From contig CANIGJ010000001.1 in NCBI GenBank assembly GCA_947467145.1, positions 186,001 through 250,000 on the forward strand: a stretch of DNA of 64,000 nt, written 5' to 3'. Source of the stretch: Rhodospirillaceae bacterium. GTDB lineage: Bacteria > Pseudomonadota > Alphaproteobacteria > Rhodospirillales > UBA2165. Below are positions 1 through 10,132 of this stretch, piece after piece (the first letter of the stretch is position 1; each line of letters opens with the position of its first letter). The notes below the pieces were generated by a model, which was not told the DNA's origin, ran no database searches, and saw only the letters and a list, made by a program, of their open reading frames with translations. Position numbers and translations under genes: made by a program.

Positions 1-71
1 CTCCCATAATAATTGCGGCCTAATCGCGCATTGGTCGTATCCGATGCCCCCTCCAGCCGGTACTTCCCGCC

Positions 72-1553
72 ATGACTGACCCGACACGCCAACCGCTGCC
101 CGCGCCGAAGCCAGAACCGGCGTCAGAATCGGCCCCCGAGCCGACCCATCTGAGCGCCCGGGCACGCTACCGCGACCTGCAGGTCAGCAGTCCTGGCTAT
201 TACCTGCTCGCCATCGCAGCCAGCGTCGCACTGGCCGTTGCCGCAGCGACCGCCGCCCTCCCGCTCGCCAAGTCCAACACTCAGTTGTTGCAAATGGCCG
301 CCGCCGGCCTGGTCTTCACCGCCGTCATGATGGTGTTCCTGGTATCCGATCAGCGCCGCGCCATCACGGCGCGCCTGACCCGCGATTTTGCCGAACGCGA
401 GCGTATTCAAGACGAACTGGCCGAACAGCTCCTGTTCACCCGCCAACTCATCAACGCGATTCCCAGCCCGGTGTTCTACAAGGGGACCGATGCGCGTTTC
501 ATCGGCTGCAACGAAGCCTTTGAACGATGGATCGGCCGTCCGATCGACGACATCGTCGGCCGCACTGTCTTCGACATCTATCCGCGCGAACTGGCGGAAA
601 TTCACGTCGATCACGACCGCGCGCTGTTACACGAAGCGGGCAACATCTCCTATCAGGGGCACGCCAAGATCGCCGACGGCTCGGTCCGCGACGTGATGAT
701 CCACAAAGCGACCTTCACCAAGGAAGACGGCTCGATCGGCGGCATCGTCGGCATCTCGCTCGACCTGACCGAGCATATGCAGAGCGCCGAGCAACTGCGC
801 CAGGCCAAAGAAGAAGCCGAACGCGCCGCGACCGAGCAGCGTGGCTTCTTCGAGGCGTCGCCGCACGGCATCGTGGTTACGCGCGACCGCAAGTTCATGA
901 TGTGCAACCACGCCATGGAAAACATCCTAGGCTATGGACCCGGCGAGCTGGTGGGGCAAGATACGCGCATCATCTATGCCAGCGACACGATCTACGAAGC
1001 GATAGGCGCGGAGATGTATCCGGCGATTCTCGCCGGCGGCAGCTTCATCAAGGAGATGCAGACACGGCGCAAGAACGGCGAGGATATCTGGATCAGCCTG
1101 TCGGTGTCGCTCATCGACAAGAACGATCCCAGCCACGGCACGGTCGGCGTTTTCGAAGACATCTCCGAACGCAAGGCCGCCGAAGAAGAACTGCGCAAGG
1201 CCAAGGACGAGGCCGAGCATGCCTTCGCGGAGCAACAAGCTTTCTTGGAATCCTCGCCGCACGGCATCGTCATCAGTCGCGGTCGCCGCTATGTCATGTG
1301 CAATCGCGCATTCGAGGAAATTCTGGGGTACGAGCGCGGCGAATTAATCGGCCAAGAAGCGCGCATCATCTATTACGACGATGCAGACTATGAGGCCATG
1401 GGCAAGAAGCGGCTCGAGACGATCCGCAGCGGCCATACCTTCAGCACCGAAATCTGGGCCAAGAAAAAGTCCGGTGCCGGCGTGTGGATCCACTTGTCGG
1501 TTTCGTTGGTCAACAAAAACGATCCGCACGGCGAAACGGTGGCCGTGGTCTAA
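72..1553 (+). CDS. Membrane-anchored multi-PAS sensor, N-terminal part of a split hybrid histidine kinase
   Basis: This 493-residue product is the front end of a sensor kinase that continues in the same frame after a TAA at 1551-1553. Residues about 43-64 and 73-92 form two hydrophobic segments separated by a very short loop, so the protein is membrane-anchored with little periplasmic sensing surface. Three PAS units follow, starting near residues 126, 259 and 391, each ending in an acidic linker of the [12 protein letters not shown] type. As it stands the product has PAS domains but no kinase core, so alone it could only bind ligands or partners. The equivalent of the stop codon is GAA in the neighbouring units, which points to a nonsense mutation or a base-call error. 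ATG at 72 is the first plausible start; the 71 bases before it hold no gene. Confidence 0.85.
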   Translation: MTDPTRQPLPAPKPEPASESAPEPTHLSARARYRDLQVSSPGYYLLAIAASVALAVAAATAALPLAKSNTQLLQMAAAGLVFTAVMMVFLVSDQRRAITARLTRDFAERERIQDELAEQLLFTRQLINAIPSPVFYKGTDARFIGCNEAFERWIGRPIDDIVGRTVFDIYPRELAEIHVDHDRALLHEAGNISYQGHAKIADGSVRDVMIHKATFTKEDGSIGGIVGISLDLTEHMQSAEQLRQAKEEAERAATEQRGFFEASPHGIVVTRDRKFMMCNHAMENILGYGPGELVGQDTRIIYASDTIYEAIGAEMYPAILAGGSFIKEMQTRRKNGEDIWISLSVSLIDKNDPSHGTVGVFEDISERKAAEEELRKAKDEAEHAFAEQQAFLESSPHGIVISRGRRYVMCNRAFEEILGYERGELIGQEARIIYYDDADYEAMGKKRLETIRSGHTFSTEIWAKKKSGAGVWIHLSVSLVNKNDPHGETVAVV

Positions 1554-3614
1554 GACATCTCACACCGCAAAGCCGCCGAAGCGGAATTGCAGTTAGCGAA
1601 GGAAGAAGCCGAGCGCCTCGCCGTCGAACAGCGTTCGTTCTTCGAATCCTCGCCGCACGGCATCGTCGTCACCCGTGGACGCCGCTTCGTCATGTGCAAT
1701 CGCGCGTTCGAGGAATTGCTGGGCTACGAGCGCGGCGAACTGGACAATTGCGACGCCCGCATTATCTATCACGACGACGCGACCTACCAGGCGCTCGGCA
1801 GCGATATGTTCCATGCGATTCGTGAGGGCCAAACCTTCAGTCGCGAAATGCGCGCACGGCGGAAGTCGGGCGATGACATCTGGATCAATCTCTCGGTCTC
1901 GCTCGTCAACAAGGCCGATCCGCACGGCGATACCGTGGCCGTTGTCGAAGACATTTCGGAGCGTAAGGCCGCCGAAGAAGAATTGCGCAAGGCCAAGGAC
2001 GACGCCGAACGCGCATTGATCGAGCAGCGAGCCGTGCTCGACGCCTCGCCCTACGGCGTTGCCCTCATCAAGAACCGCCGCTTCGTCGCCTGCAATGCCA
2101 GCTGCGAAGAGATCCACCGCTTCATGCCGGGCACGATGATCGGCGTCGAAACCCGCGAGATCTATCCCGACCAGGCGACCTACGAGATGCACATGGGCAA
2201 GGTCGTGGCCGCCATGCATAAGGGCGAGGTCTATTCCGACGAATTCCCCTGGGCCAAACGGACCGGCGAAAAATTCTGGCTACGCCTCACCATGAGCGCG
2301 ATCGATCCGAAAAATCCGGCCGACGGCGTCGTCGCCATCGTTGAGGATGTGAGCGAGCGCAAACTGCGCGAAACCGAGCTGCAACAAGCCAAGGATGCAT
2401 CGGAAGACGCTCTCAATACGCAGAACGCGATCTTCGATGCTTCGCCGCATGGCATCGCGCTGTTCAAGGACCGGCGGATCGCATCGTGCAACGCGATGTA
2501 TGAAGAATTGCACGGCTACGCCTCGGGCGCCCTGATCGGCAAAAACATCCGCGATCTCTATTCCACTTTGGTCGACTACCGCGCGTTGCGCGATGCGATC
2601 AATGCTGCCTTGCAACGCAGCGCGGTCTTCACCCAAGAATTCCCGTGGGACCGCAATGGCGAGTCCATGTGGATGCGTTTGACCGTGCGTGCCGTGGATC
2701 CCAACGATCCACGCGAAGGCGTCGTCGCCCTCGTCGAGGATGTCAGCGAGCGCAAACAACACGAAGCCGAACTGCGCCAAGCGAAAGACGCCGCCGAGGA
2801 TGCGCTGAACGCGCAGAAGGCGGTGTTCGATGCCTCGCCACACGGCATCGCGCTCTTCAAGGACAATCGGATCGAGGCCTGCAACGGTGCCTACGAAAGG
2901 CTGCATGGATTCGAGCCGGGGACCCTGGTCGGCAAGCAGGTCCGTGACCTCTATTGGTTCGAAGAGGATTATCAGCGTCAACGCGCGGCGATCATCAATT
3001 CGCTGCGGCAGGGTCAGGTCTACACCGAAGAATTCCCGTGGACGCTGCAAAACGGCCATAAATTCTGGATGCGCCTGACCACGACCTTGATCGATCGCGA
3101 CAATCCGCGCGAAGGCGCGATTGCCATCGTCGAGGACGTCACACCCAGCAAGGATGCCGAAGCGCAAATCCTGGTCGCCAAGGACATGGCGGAGCGGGCC
3201 CTGGCCGAACAGCGCACGATCCTAGAATCGTCGCCTTTCGGCATCGCACTGCATCGAGACCGTCAAATCGTCTATTGCAACGGCGAACTCGAAGACATCT
3301 TCGGCTTCGCACGCGGCGAACTGGCCAATCAAAGCACGCGCATGCTGTATCCGTCGGATGAAGAATTCGAAGCCGCCGGCCAATCGGTCTACGGCAAGCT
3401 GCTCGCCGGCCAAGTCTCCGAACAGGAGCTGATCCGCGTGCGGCGCAATGGCGAACGATTCTGGCTGCGCACCACGACCTGCGCCGTTACCCGCGGCAAT
3501 CTTGCCAACGGCGTCATCACGATCTTCGAGGACATCACCGAACGTAAGAACGCCGAAGAAGAAATCTTGCGCGCCCGCGAGCTGGCCGAACAAGCGACCA
3601 AGATGAAATCGGAC
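447..3614 (+). repeat. Eight tandem PAS-coding units with a 396-bp period
   Basis: Aligning the conserved turn (FF-E-S/A-SPHG and variants) places unit starts at 447, 846, 1242, 1638, 2034, 2430, 2823 and 3219. Spacings are 399, 396, 396, 396, 396, 393 and 396 bp, or about 132 codons. Units 2-4 are close to one another (SPHGIV core, GYERGEL or GYGPGEL, RRKSG/RRKNG), and units 5-7 form a second similar set ([11 protein letters not shown]). This looks like stepwise tandem duplication. Each unit joins the next through a charged helical linker, keeping the same register throughout. Confidence 0.9.
1551..1553 (+). other. In-frame TAA interrupting the PAS kinase gene
   Basis: The reading frame from 72 and the frame through 5807 are the same (both multiples of three), and codons 1554-1586 are open. 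The sequence reads GTGGTC-TAA-GACATC, where the next unit has GTTGTC-GAA-GACATT at the matching place. One G-to-T change would explain the stop. Either the gene is a recent nonsense allele, the read is wrong at this base, or the kinase half is made by reinitiation. Confidence 0.9.
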
Positions 3615-5807
3615 TTCCTGGCCAATATGAGTCACGAAATTCGCACTCCGATGAACGCCATCATCGGCATGTCGCATCTGGCGCTGAAGACCGAACTGAC
3701 CGCGCGCCAGCGCGATTATGTGCGCAAGATCCAGCTGTCGGGCCAGCATCTGCTCGGCATCATCAACGATATTCTCGATTTCTCGAAGATCGAGGCCGGC
3801 AAGCTCAGTGTCGAAACCACCGCCATCGATCTCGACAAGGTGCTCGACAATGTCGCCAACCTGATCTCGGAACGCGCCAACGCCAAGGGTCTGGAGCTCG
3901 TGTTCGATGTGGCACCCGACGTGCCGCGTAGCCTGACCGGCGATCCGCTGCGGCTCGGCCAGATCCTGATCAATTATTGCGGCAATGCGGTGAAGTTCAC
4001 CGAAAACGGCGTGATCGCCGTCGTCGTCCGCAAGCTGGCCGAAAACGGCGATGTGAAGTTGCGCTTCGAAGTGCGCGACACCGGAATCGGCCTAACCCAG
4101 GAACAGATCAGCCGCTTGTTCGAAAGCTTCCAGCAGGCCGACACGTCGACGACACGCAAATTCGGCGGCACTGGCCTCGGTCTGGCCATCTCCAAACATC
4201 TCGCCGAGATGATGGGTGGCGAAGTCGGCGTCGAAAGCGAATACGGCAAAGGGTCGACCTTCTGGTTCACCGTGCGCTTCGGCAAGGGCGAACCGCGCCG
4301 CCAATATGTGCTGCGCCCCGATCTGCGCGGCCGGCGCGCCCTCATCGTCGACGACAACGAATATACCTGTCAGGTAATGGCTGACATGCTGAGTTCGATG
4401 GCCTTCACGACGCAGTGGGTGCAGTCGGGCGCCGATGCCATCGATATGATCAAGAACGGCGCGGCGGCGGGGCGGGCCTACGATCTCGTCCTGCTCGATT
4501 GGCGCATGCCGGACATGGACGGCATCGAAACCGCCGAGCGCATCAAGGCGCTGGGCCTGGAAACACCCCCTCACCTGCTACTGATCACCGCTTACGGGCG
4601 CGAAGACGTGCTGCAACAAGCCGATCGCTTCGGGTTCGAGGAAGTCCTGATCAAACCGATCAATCCGTCGATCATGTTCGAAAGCGCATCGCGTATCCTG
4701 GGCGACCGCCTCGACGACGACAGCACGGTCAGCGGCCCCGTCCCCGGCCCGCGGCGCAATCTTACGGGCATCAAGGGCGCCCGCGTCCTGCTGGTCGAGG
4801 ATAACGACATCAACCAACAGGTCGCCGCCGAGTTGCTGGCGGAAGCGGGCTGCGTCGTCACCATCGCCGAAAACGGCCAGGTCGCGGTCGATAAGGCACG
4901 GGTGCAAACTTTCGACATCATCTTCATGGACGTGCAGATGCCGGTGATGGACGGCTACCAGGCGACGGCCGAGATCCGCAAGCTCGGTTTCAGTCACCCC
5001 ATCGTCGCCATGACCGCGAATGCGATGGAGGGCGATCGCGAACGCTGCCTCGCCGCCGACATGAACGACCACGTGGCCAAACCCATCGAGCCCGAGCATC
5101 TGTGGGATGCCTTGATCCGCTGGGTCCAGCCACGCACAGCAGCTAGCGCACCAACCGTTCCGGCCGCACCGTCAGCACCGGCCGTTCAGGCCGCCCCGCA
5201 AGCGATCGACATCCCCGGCCTCGATAGCGTCAACGGCTTGCGGCGCGTGCTGGGCAAGGTCGATATCTATCGTCGCCTGCTGCGCAGCTTCGCCAAGGAC
5301 CAAGCGAACTTCGCCGCCGAGGTTGAAGCCGCACTCGGCGCCGAGGATTGGACGACCGCACAACGCGTCGCCCATACCCTGAAGGGTGTCGCCGGCAATG
5401 TCGGCGCCATGAGTGTCTCGGAAGCGGCCGCGAAGCTTGAGGCGGCTTTGCGGGTCAAAGAGCCGCGCTCGGCGATCGATCCGCTGCTCGGCGATGCGAC
5501 GCAGAAGCTGACCGCGATAATCGATGCCCTGACCGCGCTGAGCGCCGATCAACCGGCAGCAGCCAAACCCGCCGCGGCCGGTCCGGTCGATGCGAAACTG
5601 CTGGCGCAGGTTGCGCAACGTCTGGCCGCCGCACTGGCACAGTACGACACGACTGCGACCGACATTCTGGACGAGCATCGCGCGATCCTGAGCGCCGGCC
5701 TCGGCGCACATTTCGCCAAGATCGACGCCAGCATCAAGGTCTTCGCATACGACGACGCGCTGAAGAGCCTGCAAGACGCTATGCGGGACAAAGGGATTGC
5801 CTTATAG
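1587..5807 (+). CDS. PAS5-HisKA-HATPase-REC-REC-HPt hybrid histidine kinase, C-terminal part
   Basis: This is the catalytic part of the split sensor kinase. From the possible TTG start at 1587 it encodes five PAS units, then a HisKA dimerisation helix with the phospho-accepting His in MSHEIRTP (residue about 683). A HATPase domain follows (N box [23 protein letters not shown]). Two receiver domains have acceptor Asp at about 971 ([11 protein letters not shown]) and 1115 ([11 protein letters not shown]), and a C-terminal HPt domain has His near 1263 ([10 protein letters not shown]). This is the BarA/EvgS-style four-step phosphorelay order. The TTG is the first start in the track and not a convincing initiation site; no clear ribosome-binding site precedes it. 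Joined to 72-1553 the protein would be 1,911 residues. The REC-HD-GYP gene 51 bp downstream is the likely output partner. Confidence 0.88.
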   Translation: MQLAKEEAERLAVEQRSFFESSPHGIVVTRGRRFVMCNRAFEELLGYERGELDNCDARIIYHDDATYQALGSDMFHAIREGQTFSREMRARRKSGDDIWINLSVSLVNKADPHGDTVAVVEDISERKAAEEELRKAKDDAERALIEQRAVLDASPYGVALIKNRRFVACNASCEEIHRFMPGTMIGVETREIYPDQATYEMHMGKVVAAMHKGEVYSDEFPWAKRTGEKFWLRLTMSAIDPKNPADGVVAIVEDVSERKLRETELQQAKDASEDALNTQNAIFDASPHGIALFKDRRIASCNAMYEELHGYASGALIGKNIRDLYSTLVDYRALRDAINAALQRSAVFTQEFPWDRNGESMWMRLTVRAVDPNDPREGVVALVEDVSERKQHEAELRQAKDAAEDALNAQKAVFDASPHGIALFKDNRIEACNGAYERLHGFEPGTLVGKQVRDLYWFEEDYQRQRAAIINSLRQGQVYTEEFPWTLQNGHKFWMRLTTTLIDRDNPREGAIAIVEDVTPSKDAEAQILVAKDMAERALAEQRTILESSPFGIALHRDRQIVYCNGELEDIFGFARGELANQSTRMLYPSDEEFEAAGQSVYGKLLAGQVSEQELIRVRRNGERFWLRTTTCAVTRGNLANGVITIFEDITERKNAEEEILRARELAEQATKMKSDFLANMSHEIRTPMNAIIGMSHLALKTELTARQRDYVRKIQLSGQHLLGIINDILDFSKIEAGKLSVETTAIDLDKVLDNVANLISERANAKGLELVFDVAPDVPRSLTGDPLRLGQILINYCGNAVKFTENGVIAVVVRKLAENGDVKLRFEVRDTGIGLTQEQISRLFESFQQADTSTTRKFGGTGLGLAISKHLAEMMGGEVGVESEYGKGSTFWFTVRFGKGEPRRQYVLRPDLRGRRALIVDDNEYTCQVMADMLSSMAFTTQWVQSGADAIDMIKNGAAAGRAYDLVLLDWRMPDMDGIETAERIKALGLETPPHLLLITAYGREDVLQQADRFGFEEVLIKPINPSIMFESASRILGDRLDDDSTVSGPVPGPRRNLTGIKGARVLLVEDNDINQQVAAELLAEAGCVVTIAENGQVAVDKARVQTFDIIFMDVQMPVMDGYQATAEIRKLGFSHPIVAMTANAMEGDRERCLAADMNDHVAKPIEPEHLWDALIRWVQPRTAASAPTVPAAPSAPAVQAAPQAIDIPGLDSVNGLRRVLGKVDIYRRLLRSFAKDQANFAAEVEAALGAEDWTTAQRVAHTLKGVAGNVGAMSVSEAAAKLEAALRVKEPRSAIDPLLGDATQKLTAIIDALTALSADQPAAAKPAAAGPVDAKLLAQVAQRLAAALAQYDTTATDILDEHRAILSAGLGAHFAKIDASIKVFAYDDALKSLQDAMRDKGIAL

Positions 5808-5858
5808 CCAGGATCGAATCTTACAAAGCCGAAAACAAACAGGCTTCAGGGGGAAAAT

Positions 5859-6968
5859 GTGGCCATACATATGACGCTCGCCAAGCCGACCATTCTTGCG
5901 GTCGACGACACGCCGGATAACCTTACGGTCATCAGTTCGATCCTCAAAGAGCTGTACACCATCAAGGTCGCCACCGACGGCGAACGGGCGCTCAAGATCG
6001 CCGCCTTGGACGAGGCCCCGGACCTGATCCTGCTCGACATCATGATGCCGGATATGGACGGCTACGAGGTGTGCCGCCGGCTCAAGGCCAACCCGAAGAC
6101 GCGCGATATCCCGGTCATCTTTCTGACCGCGCTCAACGACCCCTATCATGAAGCGACCGGCCTGCAGCTCGGCGCGGTCGATTATTGCAGCAAGCCGATC
6201 AGCCCGCCGATCCTGTTGGCCCGTATCAAGAATCATCTCGCCTTCAAGGCGGCGGCCGACTTCCTGCGCGATCAGGCGGAGTTCCTGTCGCGTGAGGTCG
6301 ATCGCCGCACCAGCGAAATCACCGCCATGCAGGACGCCACCGTAATGGCACTCGCCGCCCTGGCCGAGACGCGCGACGACCGCACCGGCAACCATCTGCG
6401 CCGCACGCAGCATTATGTGAAGGCCCTAGCCGAGAAGTTGAAGACGCACCCGCGCTTCGGCTGGTTCCTGACCGACGAGACCATCGCGCGGCTCTACCGC
6501 TCGGCCCCGCTGCACGATATCGGCAATGCGGCGCTACCGTCAGGCATGCTGGCCAAGGAAGGGAAGTTCACCCTGGAAGACTACAAAGCGGTTCGCGATC
6601 ATACCGAGTTGGGCAAAAGCGCCATCGAATATGCCGAAAAGACCTTGGGCACCAAAACCGAATTCCTGCAGCACGCGAAAGACATCGTCCATTCCCATCA
6701 AGAAAAGTGGGACGGCTCGGGCTATCCGGACGGCAAAGCGGGCGACGATATTCCGATCTCGGCCCGCCTGATGGCGGTCGCCGACGTCTACGACGCCTTG
6801 GTGACGCCCAAAAGCTATAAGATCGCCATGTCGCATGACCAAGCGGTGGCATCGATGCGCGATGGGCGCGGCAAACATTTCGATCCCGACGTGCTCGACG
6901 CCTTCATCGCGATCCAGGATCAAATCAGGGAAATCGCCGAACAGTTCGCCGACCGAGCCATTCGATAA
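5859..6968 (+). CDS. REC-HD-GYP response regulator (putative cyclic-di-GMP phosphodiesterase)
   Basis: This 369-residue two-domain regulator has an N-terminal receiver (VDDTPDN; acceptor Asp about residue 60 in LLLDIMMPDMDG) and a C-terminal HD-GYP domain, a family that hydrolyses cyclic di-GMP. Visible HD-GYP signatures are ETRDDRTGNHLRR (about 170-182), HD at 219-220, HQEKWDGSGYP (280-290), and ADVYDAL. The usual HDIGK is HDIGN here and is followed by AALPSG, so activity should not be assumed. The start is GTG at 5859, chosen because GGGGG lies 5-9 bases upstream; an in-frame ATG at 5871 is the alternative. It sits just after the PAS kinase, suggesting a phosphorelay controlling second-messenger levels. 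Confidence 0.88.
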   Translation: MAIHMTLAKPTILAVDDTPDNLTVISSILKELYTIKVATDGERALKIAALDEAPDLILLDIMMPDMDGYEVCRRLKANPKTRDIPVIFLTALNDPYHEATGLQLGAVDYCSKPISPPILLARIKNHLAFKAAADFLRDQAEFLSREVDRRTSEITAMQDATVMALAALAETRDDRTGNHLRRTQHYVKALAEKLKTHPRFGWFLTDETIARLYRSAPLHDIGNAALPSGMLAKEGKFTLEDYKAVRDHTELGKSAIEYAEKTLGTKTEFLQHAKDIVHSHQEKWDGSGYPDGKAGDDIPISARLMAVADVYDALVTPKSYKIAMSHDQAVASMRDGRGKHFDPDVLDAFIAIQDQIREIAEQFADRAIR

Positions 6969-7004
6969 AATAAAACCGTTTCAGAACCGCGGCTCATACA
7001 GCCG

Positions 7005-8717
7005 CTAGGTGCAGCGAACGTTCAACAGGGCCTGGCGCTTTTCGACCTCGACGACCTTGCGGGCGCGTTCTAGGGCCCCCATCAGCTGGGTGGGATCGCT
7101 GACCGCCTCGCCATAACCGTCAGCCACTTCGACCGCCTTTTCGAACTTATTGGCGGTATCGAGGTAGGTGAGCGGCGGCCGGTTGGATTTCTGTGCATAG
7201 CCGTTGGGCATCACGCGGTTGGTCGAATTGCGCACCGCGCCCCAGATGTGATTGTTGAACACGATATGGAGCAGCGGCAGGTTCGATTCCGCCGCAACGA
7301 AATGCGAGGCGATCGGATTGCCGAACATGTAGGACCCGTCGCCATAGGTGCCGATGACGAATTTGTCGGGACTCGCGAGCTTGGCGCCCAAGGCCGTGCC
7401 GGTCCCCGCCCCTAGACCCGAGGCAGCGGTCGCGCTGAACAGGGTGCCGGGCCGCGTCGTCGTCACATATTCCTGCATCAAGCCGGATTCGACGATGACG
7501 ATGCTGTCGGGATCCTTCACCTGATCGATGCAGTGGCTGAGCCAAGCGGGATGGATCGGCGTCGAATTCTTTTTCTCTTCGAGCAAGCGCTTGCGGTTAT
7601 CCAGCATCGTCGCATTCAGATCGACGATCTTCTTGCGACGCGCATCGATGATTGCCTGTTTCGCCTTCGCCGGCCCGGCCATCGCTTGGTTGAGAAGCGT
7701 GAGGCCGAGACCGACCTTCGTCGTCAGCGCGATGTCGCTCTGATGCCCGCGGATCGGGATGTAGCGATAGAGCGGATCGGGCGCCATGTTGATGACGACC
7801 GCGCCCTCTTTCAATTTGTGCTGATGGGGCAACCACGGCACGACCGAGTCGAGCACCAGGACGACATCGGCCTCGCCCAGCAGCGGGCGCGGCTCGAAGC
7901 CCATATGCATCGGATGATCGGAGGGCAGCGAGACGAAGCGGTTGCGGTATTGCACGACCGGGATCGCGTATTTCTCGGCCAAGGCCGCAAGCGGCGCCAT
8001 GACGTCGAGCTGGCGGCCCGCCTGGCTCGCCACGATCAGCGGATTTTCCGCTTTGATCAGCAGGCTCGCCACCTGTTCCAGGGTCTCCGGGTCGGGTGCG
8101 GGCGGGCTTGCCGCCTGCAGACGACCGGGCACGCTATAGCTGAACTTATCCAACTTCTGCGCGATCACCTCGCGCGGCAAAGTAAGATACACCGGGCCCG
8201 AGGGTTCCGAACGAGCCACACTGAGCGCGCGATCGACAACCGTTTCCAATTGCGGCGCGTTGCGCAGCTCGTATTCCCATTTCACGCTTTCGCGCAGGAT
8301 TCCGGCCTGATCAAACATCTCCTGTGTCCAGTTGATGTCCATGTCGCGGTGGCCCTGATACGTATCCTCGTTGATCGGCGTGCGACCCGCCGAATACAAC
8401 ATCGGCACACCGCCGCGCGAGGCATTCATCAAACCCATCAAACCGTTGGCCGTACCGACATTGGTATGGACCATGACCGCCTGCATACGGCCGGTGACGA
8501 GGTAATAACCAATCGCCATGTGCAGCGCGGTGTTTTCGTGCGGGCAGGTGATCGGGGTCGGCGCTAGGCCGGCGCCCGAGCCGGCCCGCGTCAGCCCTTC
8601 GATGATCGGCCCGAAGTCTGACCCGGCATTGGCGAACAGGTAATCGATCCCCCGTTCCGCCAGCAAGGTGAGATAAGCTTCGGCAACGGTGACGTCGTTC
8701 AGGGTTTTGATCGTCAT
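7005..8717 (-). CDS. Thiamine pyrophosphate-dependent enzyme, acetolactate synthase/decarboxylase superfamily
   Basis: A 570-residue protein with the three-domain layout of TPP enzymes such as acetolactate synthase and benzoylformate decarboxylase. The cofactor-activating Glu is present in CPHENTALHMAIGY (about residue 59). The Mg/TPP motif begins at YGDGSYMFGN (about residue 457) and ends in FNN. Substrate is unknown; decarboxylation or carboligation of a 2-oxo acid is the family role. It is the last gene of a minus-strand operon, 23 bp after the CapA-like gene and downstream of a CoA-transferase and an acyl-CoA dehydrogenase, so its substrate probably arises from or feeds a CoA-linked acid pathway. 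AGGA precedes the ATG at a suitable distance. Confidence 0.85.
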   Translation of the reverse strand: MTIKTLNDVTVAEAYLTLLAERGIDYLFANAGSDFGPIIEGLTRAGSGAGLAPTPITCPHENTALHMAIGYYLVTGRMQAVMVHTNVGTANGLMGLMNASRGGVPMLYSAGRTPINEDTYQGHRDMDINWTQEMFDQAGILRESVKWEYELRNAPQLETVVDRALSVARSEPSGPVYLTLPREVIAQKLDKFSYSVPGRLQAASPPAPDPETLEQVASLLIKAENPLIVASQAGRQLDVMAPLAALAEKYAIPVVQYRNRFVSLPSDHPMHMGFEPRPLLGEADVVLVLDSVVPWLPHQHKLKEGAVVINMAPDPLYRYIPIRGHQSDIALTTKVGLGLTLLNQAMAGPAKAKQAIIDARRKKIVDLNATMLDNRKRLLEEKKNSTPIHPAWLSHCIDQVKDPDSIVIVESGLMQEYVTTTRPGTLFSATAASGLGAGTGTALGAKLASPDKFVIGTYGDGSYMFGNPIASHFVAAESNLPLLHIVFNNHIWGAVRNSTNRVMPNGYAQKSNRPPLTYLDTANKFEKAVEVADGYGEAVSDPTQLMGALERARKVVEVEKRQALLNVRCT

Positions 8718-8740
8718 GGCGCGTCCTAAAGTTTGCGCGC

Positions 8741-10102
8741 TTACAGCGCGACGTGACCGACGCCGTTCTTATTGACGATCTTGGTGTCGTAGAACGACGA
8801 CAGCCGCTGCGTACGCGCCAAGATTTCGTCGGCGCGCGCACCTTCGGCGATGATCGGTCGGCCGCGCTGGGCGCGGTTCAGCTTGTAGCCCAGATCGAGC
8901 GGCACGATCTCGACCCCGGCCAGCTTGTGCGCCTTGAAGTGACAGACCGCCATGATCGAATGCCAGAATTCCGGTGCAGCCGGGAACCCCTTGGTTTCGT
9001 TGTTGGTCCGCGCCTCCAGGAAGTCGGCCGGCGTGGCGTCCGACGCCAAGCCGAAGCGGCCATAGGATTCTGTCGGAAAGACCTGGACGGTGTCGTTCTG
9101 GAAAATGAAGTTGCCGAGCGAATAGAACATCGGCTTGCCCTTGTAGATCTCGACACCCAGCGAGATATGCGGGCCGTGGCACACGAAAACGTCGGCACCC
9201 GCATCGATCACCTGCTTGCCGAACTCGCGCGCGTAATCGGCCAATTCTTCCATCTGTGCATTGCTTTCGGCCTTGTCCGTATTGCGCTCGGAGAAGCTAT
9301 GGCAATGGAAGGAATAGACGACCCAGTCGGCCTGACGCTTGGCTTCGGAAATCCATTTCAGATTGCCGGCAACGTCGGCCTTAATGGTCTTGTTCTCGAC
9401 GTGAAAATGATCGCCGACCTTAAATTTCTTGCCCAGGAAATCGATCTCGGTGTTGGTCGACAAGCCCGCCTCGGCGGCCGAGAAGAAATTCTTCGCACGG
9501 CGGCGTTGTTCGTGGCCGAAGCCGAGCTGATTGGACATCACCGAAAGCTGCTCGAACGACTTCGCATCCACCGTGTAGGACGAATTCCAGCCGATCACAT
9601 TGACGCCGGGACGGCCGCGCATTTCCGGACCCTGGTCGGACGCGCGATGCCACGGGCTGAAGAAGGCATTGGACGAAATCAACGCCACGCGCCCACCGCG
9701 CGTATCGAGATAACCGGGGCGGCGCGCCTCGGTCATATTGCGGCCCGAGCCGGAATGCACGAGCCCCGCATTGTCGACATGTTTCAGGGTCGCTATCAGG
9801 CCTTCATGCCCGAAGTCGGTGGCGTGGTTGTTGGCCGTCGAGACCATATTCACGCCCATCCACTTGAGATCTTCGAGCAGATGCGGCGGCGTGGTCATCA
9901 TGGTCCCCACGCTCATATCGTGGAGGCCTTCTTCCGGCTCGCGCACGGTCGTTTCAAGATTGGTGAAGGTCGCATCGGCGCTGCGGCAGATATCGCGGAT
10001 GGCCAGATAATTCTTCTCGGTGAAGGGCGTGAGCTTACGGCTCACCATCGAATCCCCAGTCAGCACAATACTGAAATCGCCCGATTCCGAATCGTAGATC
10101 AT
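8741..10102 (-). CDS. CapA-family (PGA_cap) metallophosphoesterase-like protein
   Basis: This 453-residue protein matches the CapA/poly-gamma-glutamate capsule family by motif. It shows GDSMVSRK near the N terminus, TNLETTV, TANNHATDFGHEGL, VFVCHGPHIS and FYSLGNFIF, the usual ordered metallophosphoesterase-like motifs. CapA is best known from capsule polymer export, but no signal peptide or anchor is visible here, and there is no CapB or CapC. Its neighbours are CoA and TPP enzymes, arguing for a cytoplasmic hydrolase role in the same catabolic operon. The ATG is preceded by GAGGG. It is separated by 30 bp from the CoA-transferase upstream and 23 bp from the TPP gene downstream. Confidence 0.82.
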   Translation of the reverse strand: MIYDSESGDFSIVLTGDSMVSRKLTPFTEKNYLAIRDICRSADATFTNLETTVREPEEGLHDMSVGTMMTTPPHLLEDLKWMGVNMVSTANNHATDFGHEGLIATLKHVDNAGLVHSGSGRNMTEARRPGYLDTRGGRVALISSNAFFSPWHRASDQGPEMRGRPGVNVIGWNSSYTVDAKSFEQLSVMSNQLGFGHEQRRRAKNFFSAAEAGLSTNTEIDFLGKKFKVGDHFHVENKTIKADVAGNLKWISEAKRQADWVVYSFHCHSFSERNTDKAESNAQMEELADYAREFGKQVIDAGADVFVCHGPHISLGVEIYKGKPMFYSLGNFIFQNDTVQVFPTESYGRFGLASDATPADFLEARTNNETKGFPAAPEFWHSIMAVCHFKAHKLAGVEIVPLDLGYKLNRAQRGRPIIAEGARADEILARTQRLSSFYDTKIVNKNGVGHVAL

Positions 10103-10132
10103 GTTACGCCCTCACCTTCTAAACGCTTTGGT

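Noticed and set aside
1500..1640. Programmed frameshift in the PAS kinase
   Set aside because: Both halves are in the same frame and the codons between are open, so a single stop explains the break without a frame change.
447..3614. CRISPR or other short direct-repeat array
   Set aside because: The repeats are coding, 396 bp long and in frame; they are tandem PAS domains.
6985..7005. Terminator between the HD-GYP gene and TPP gene
   Set aside because: GCGGCT and AGCCGC can pair but the stem is six bp with no T-run on either side.
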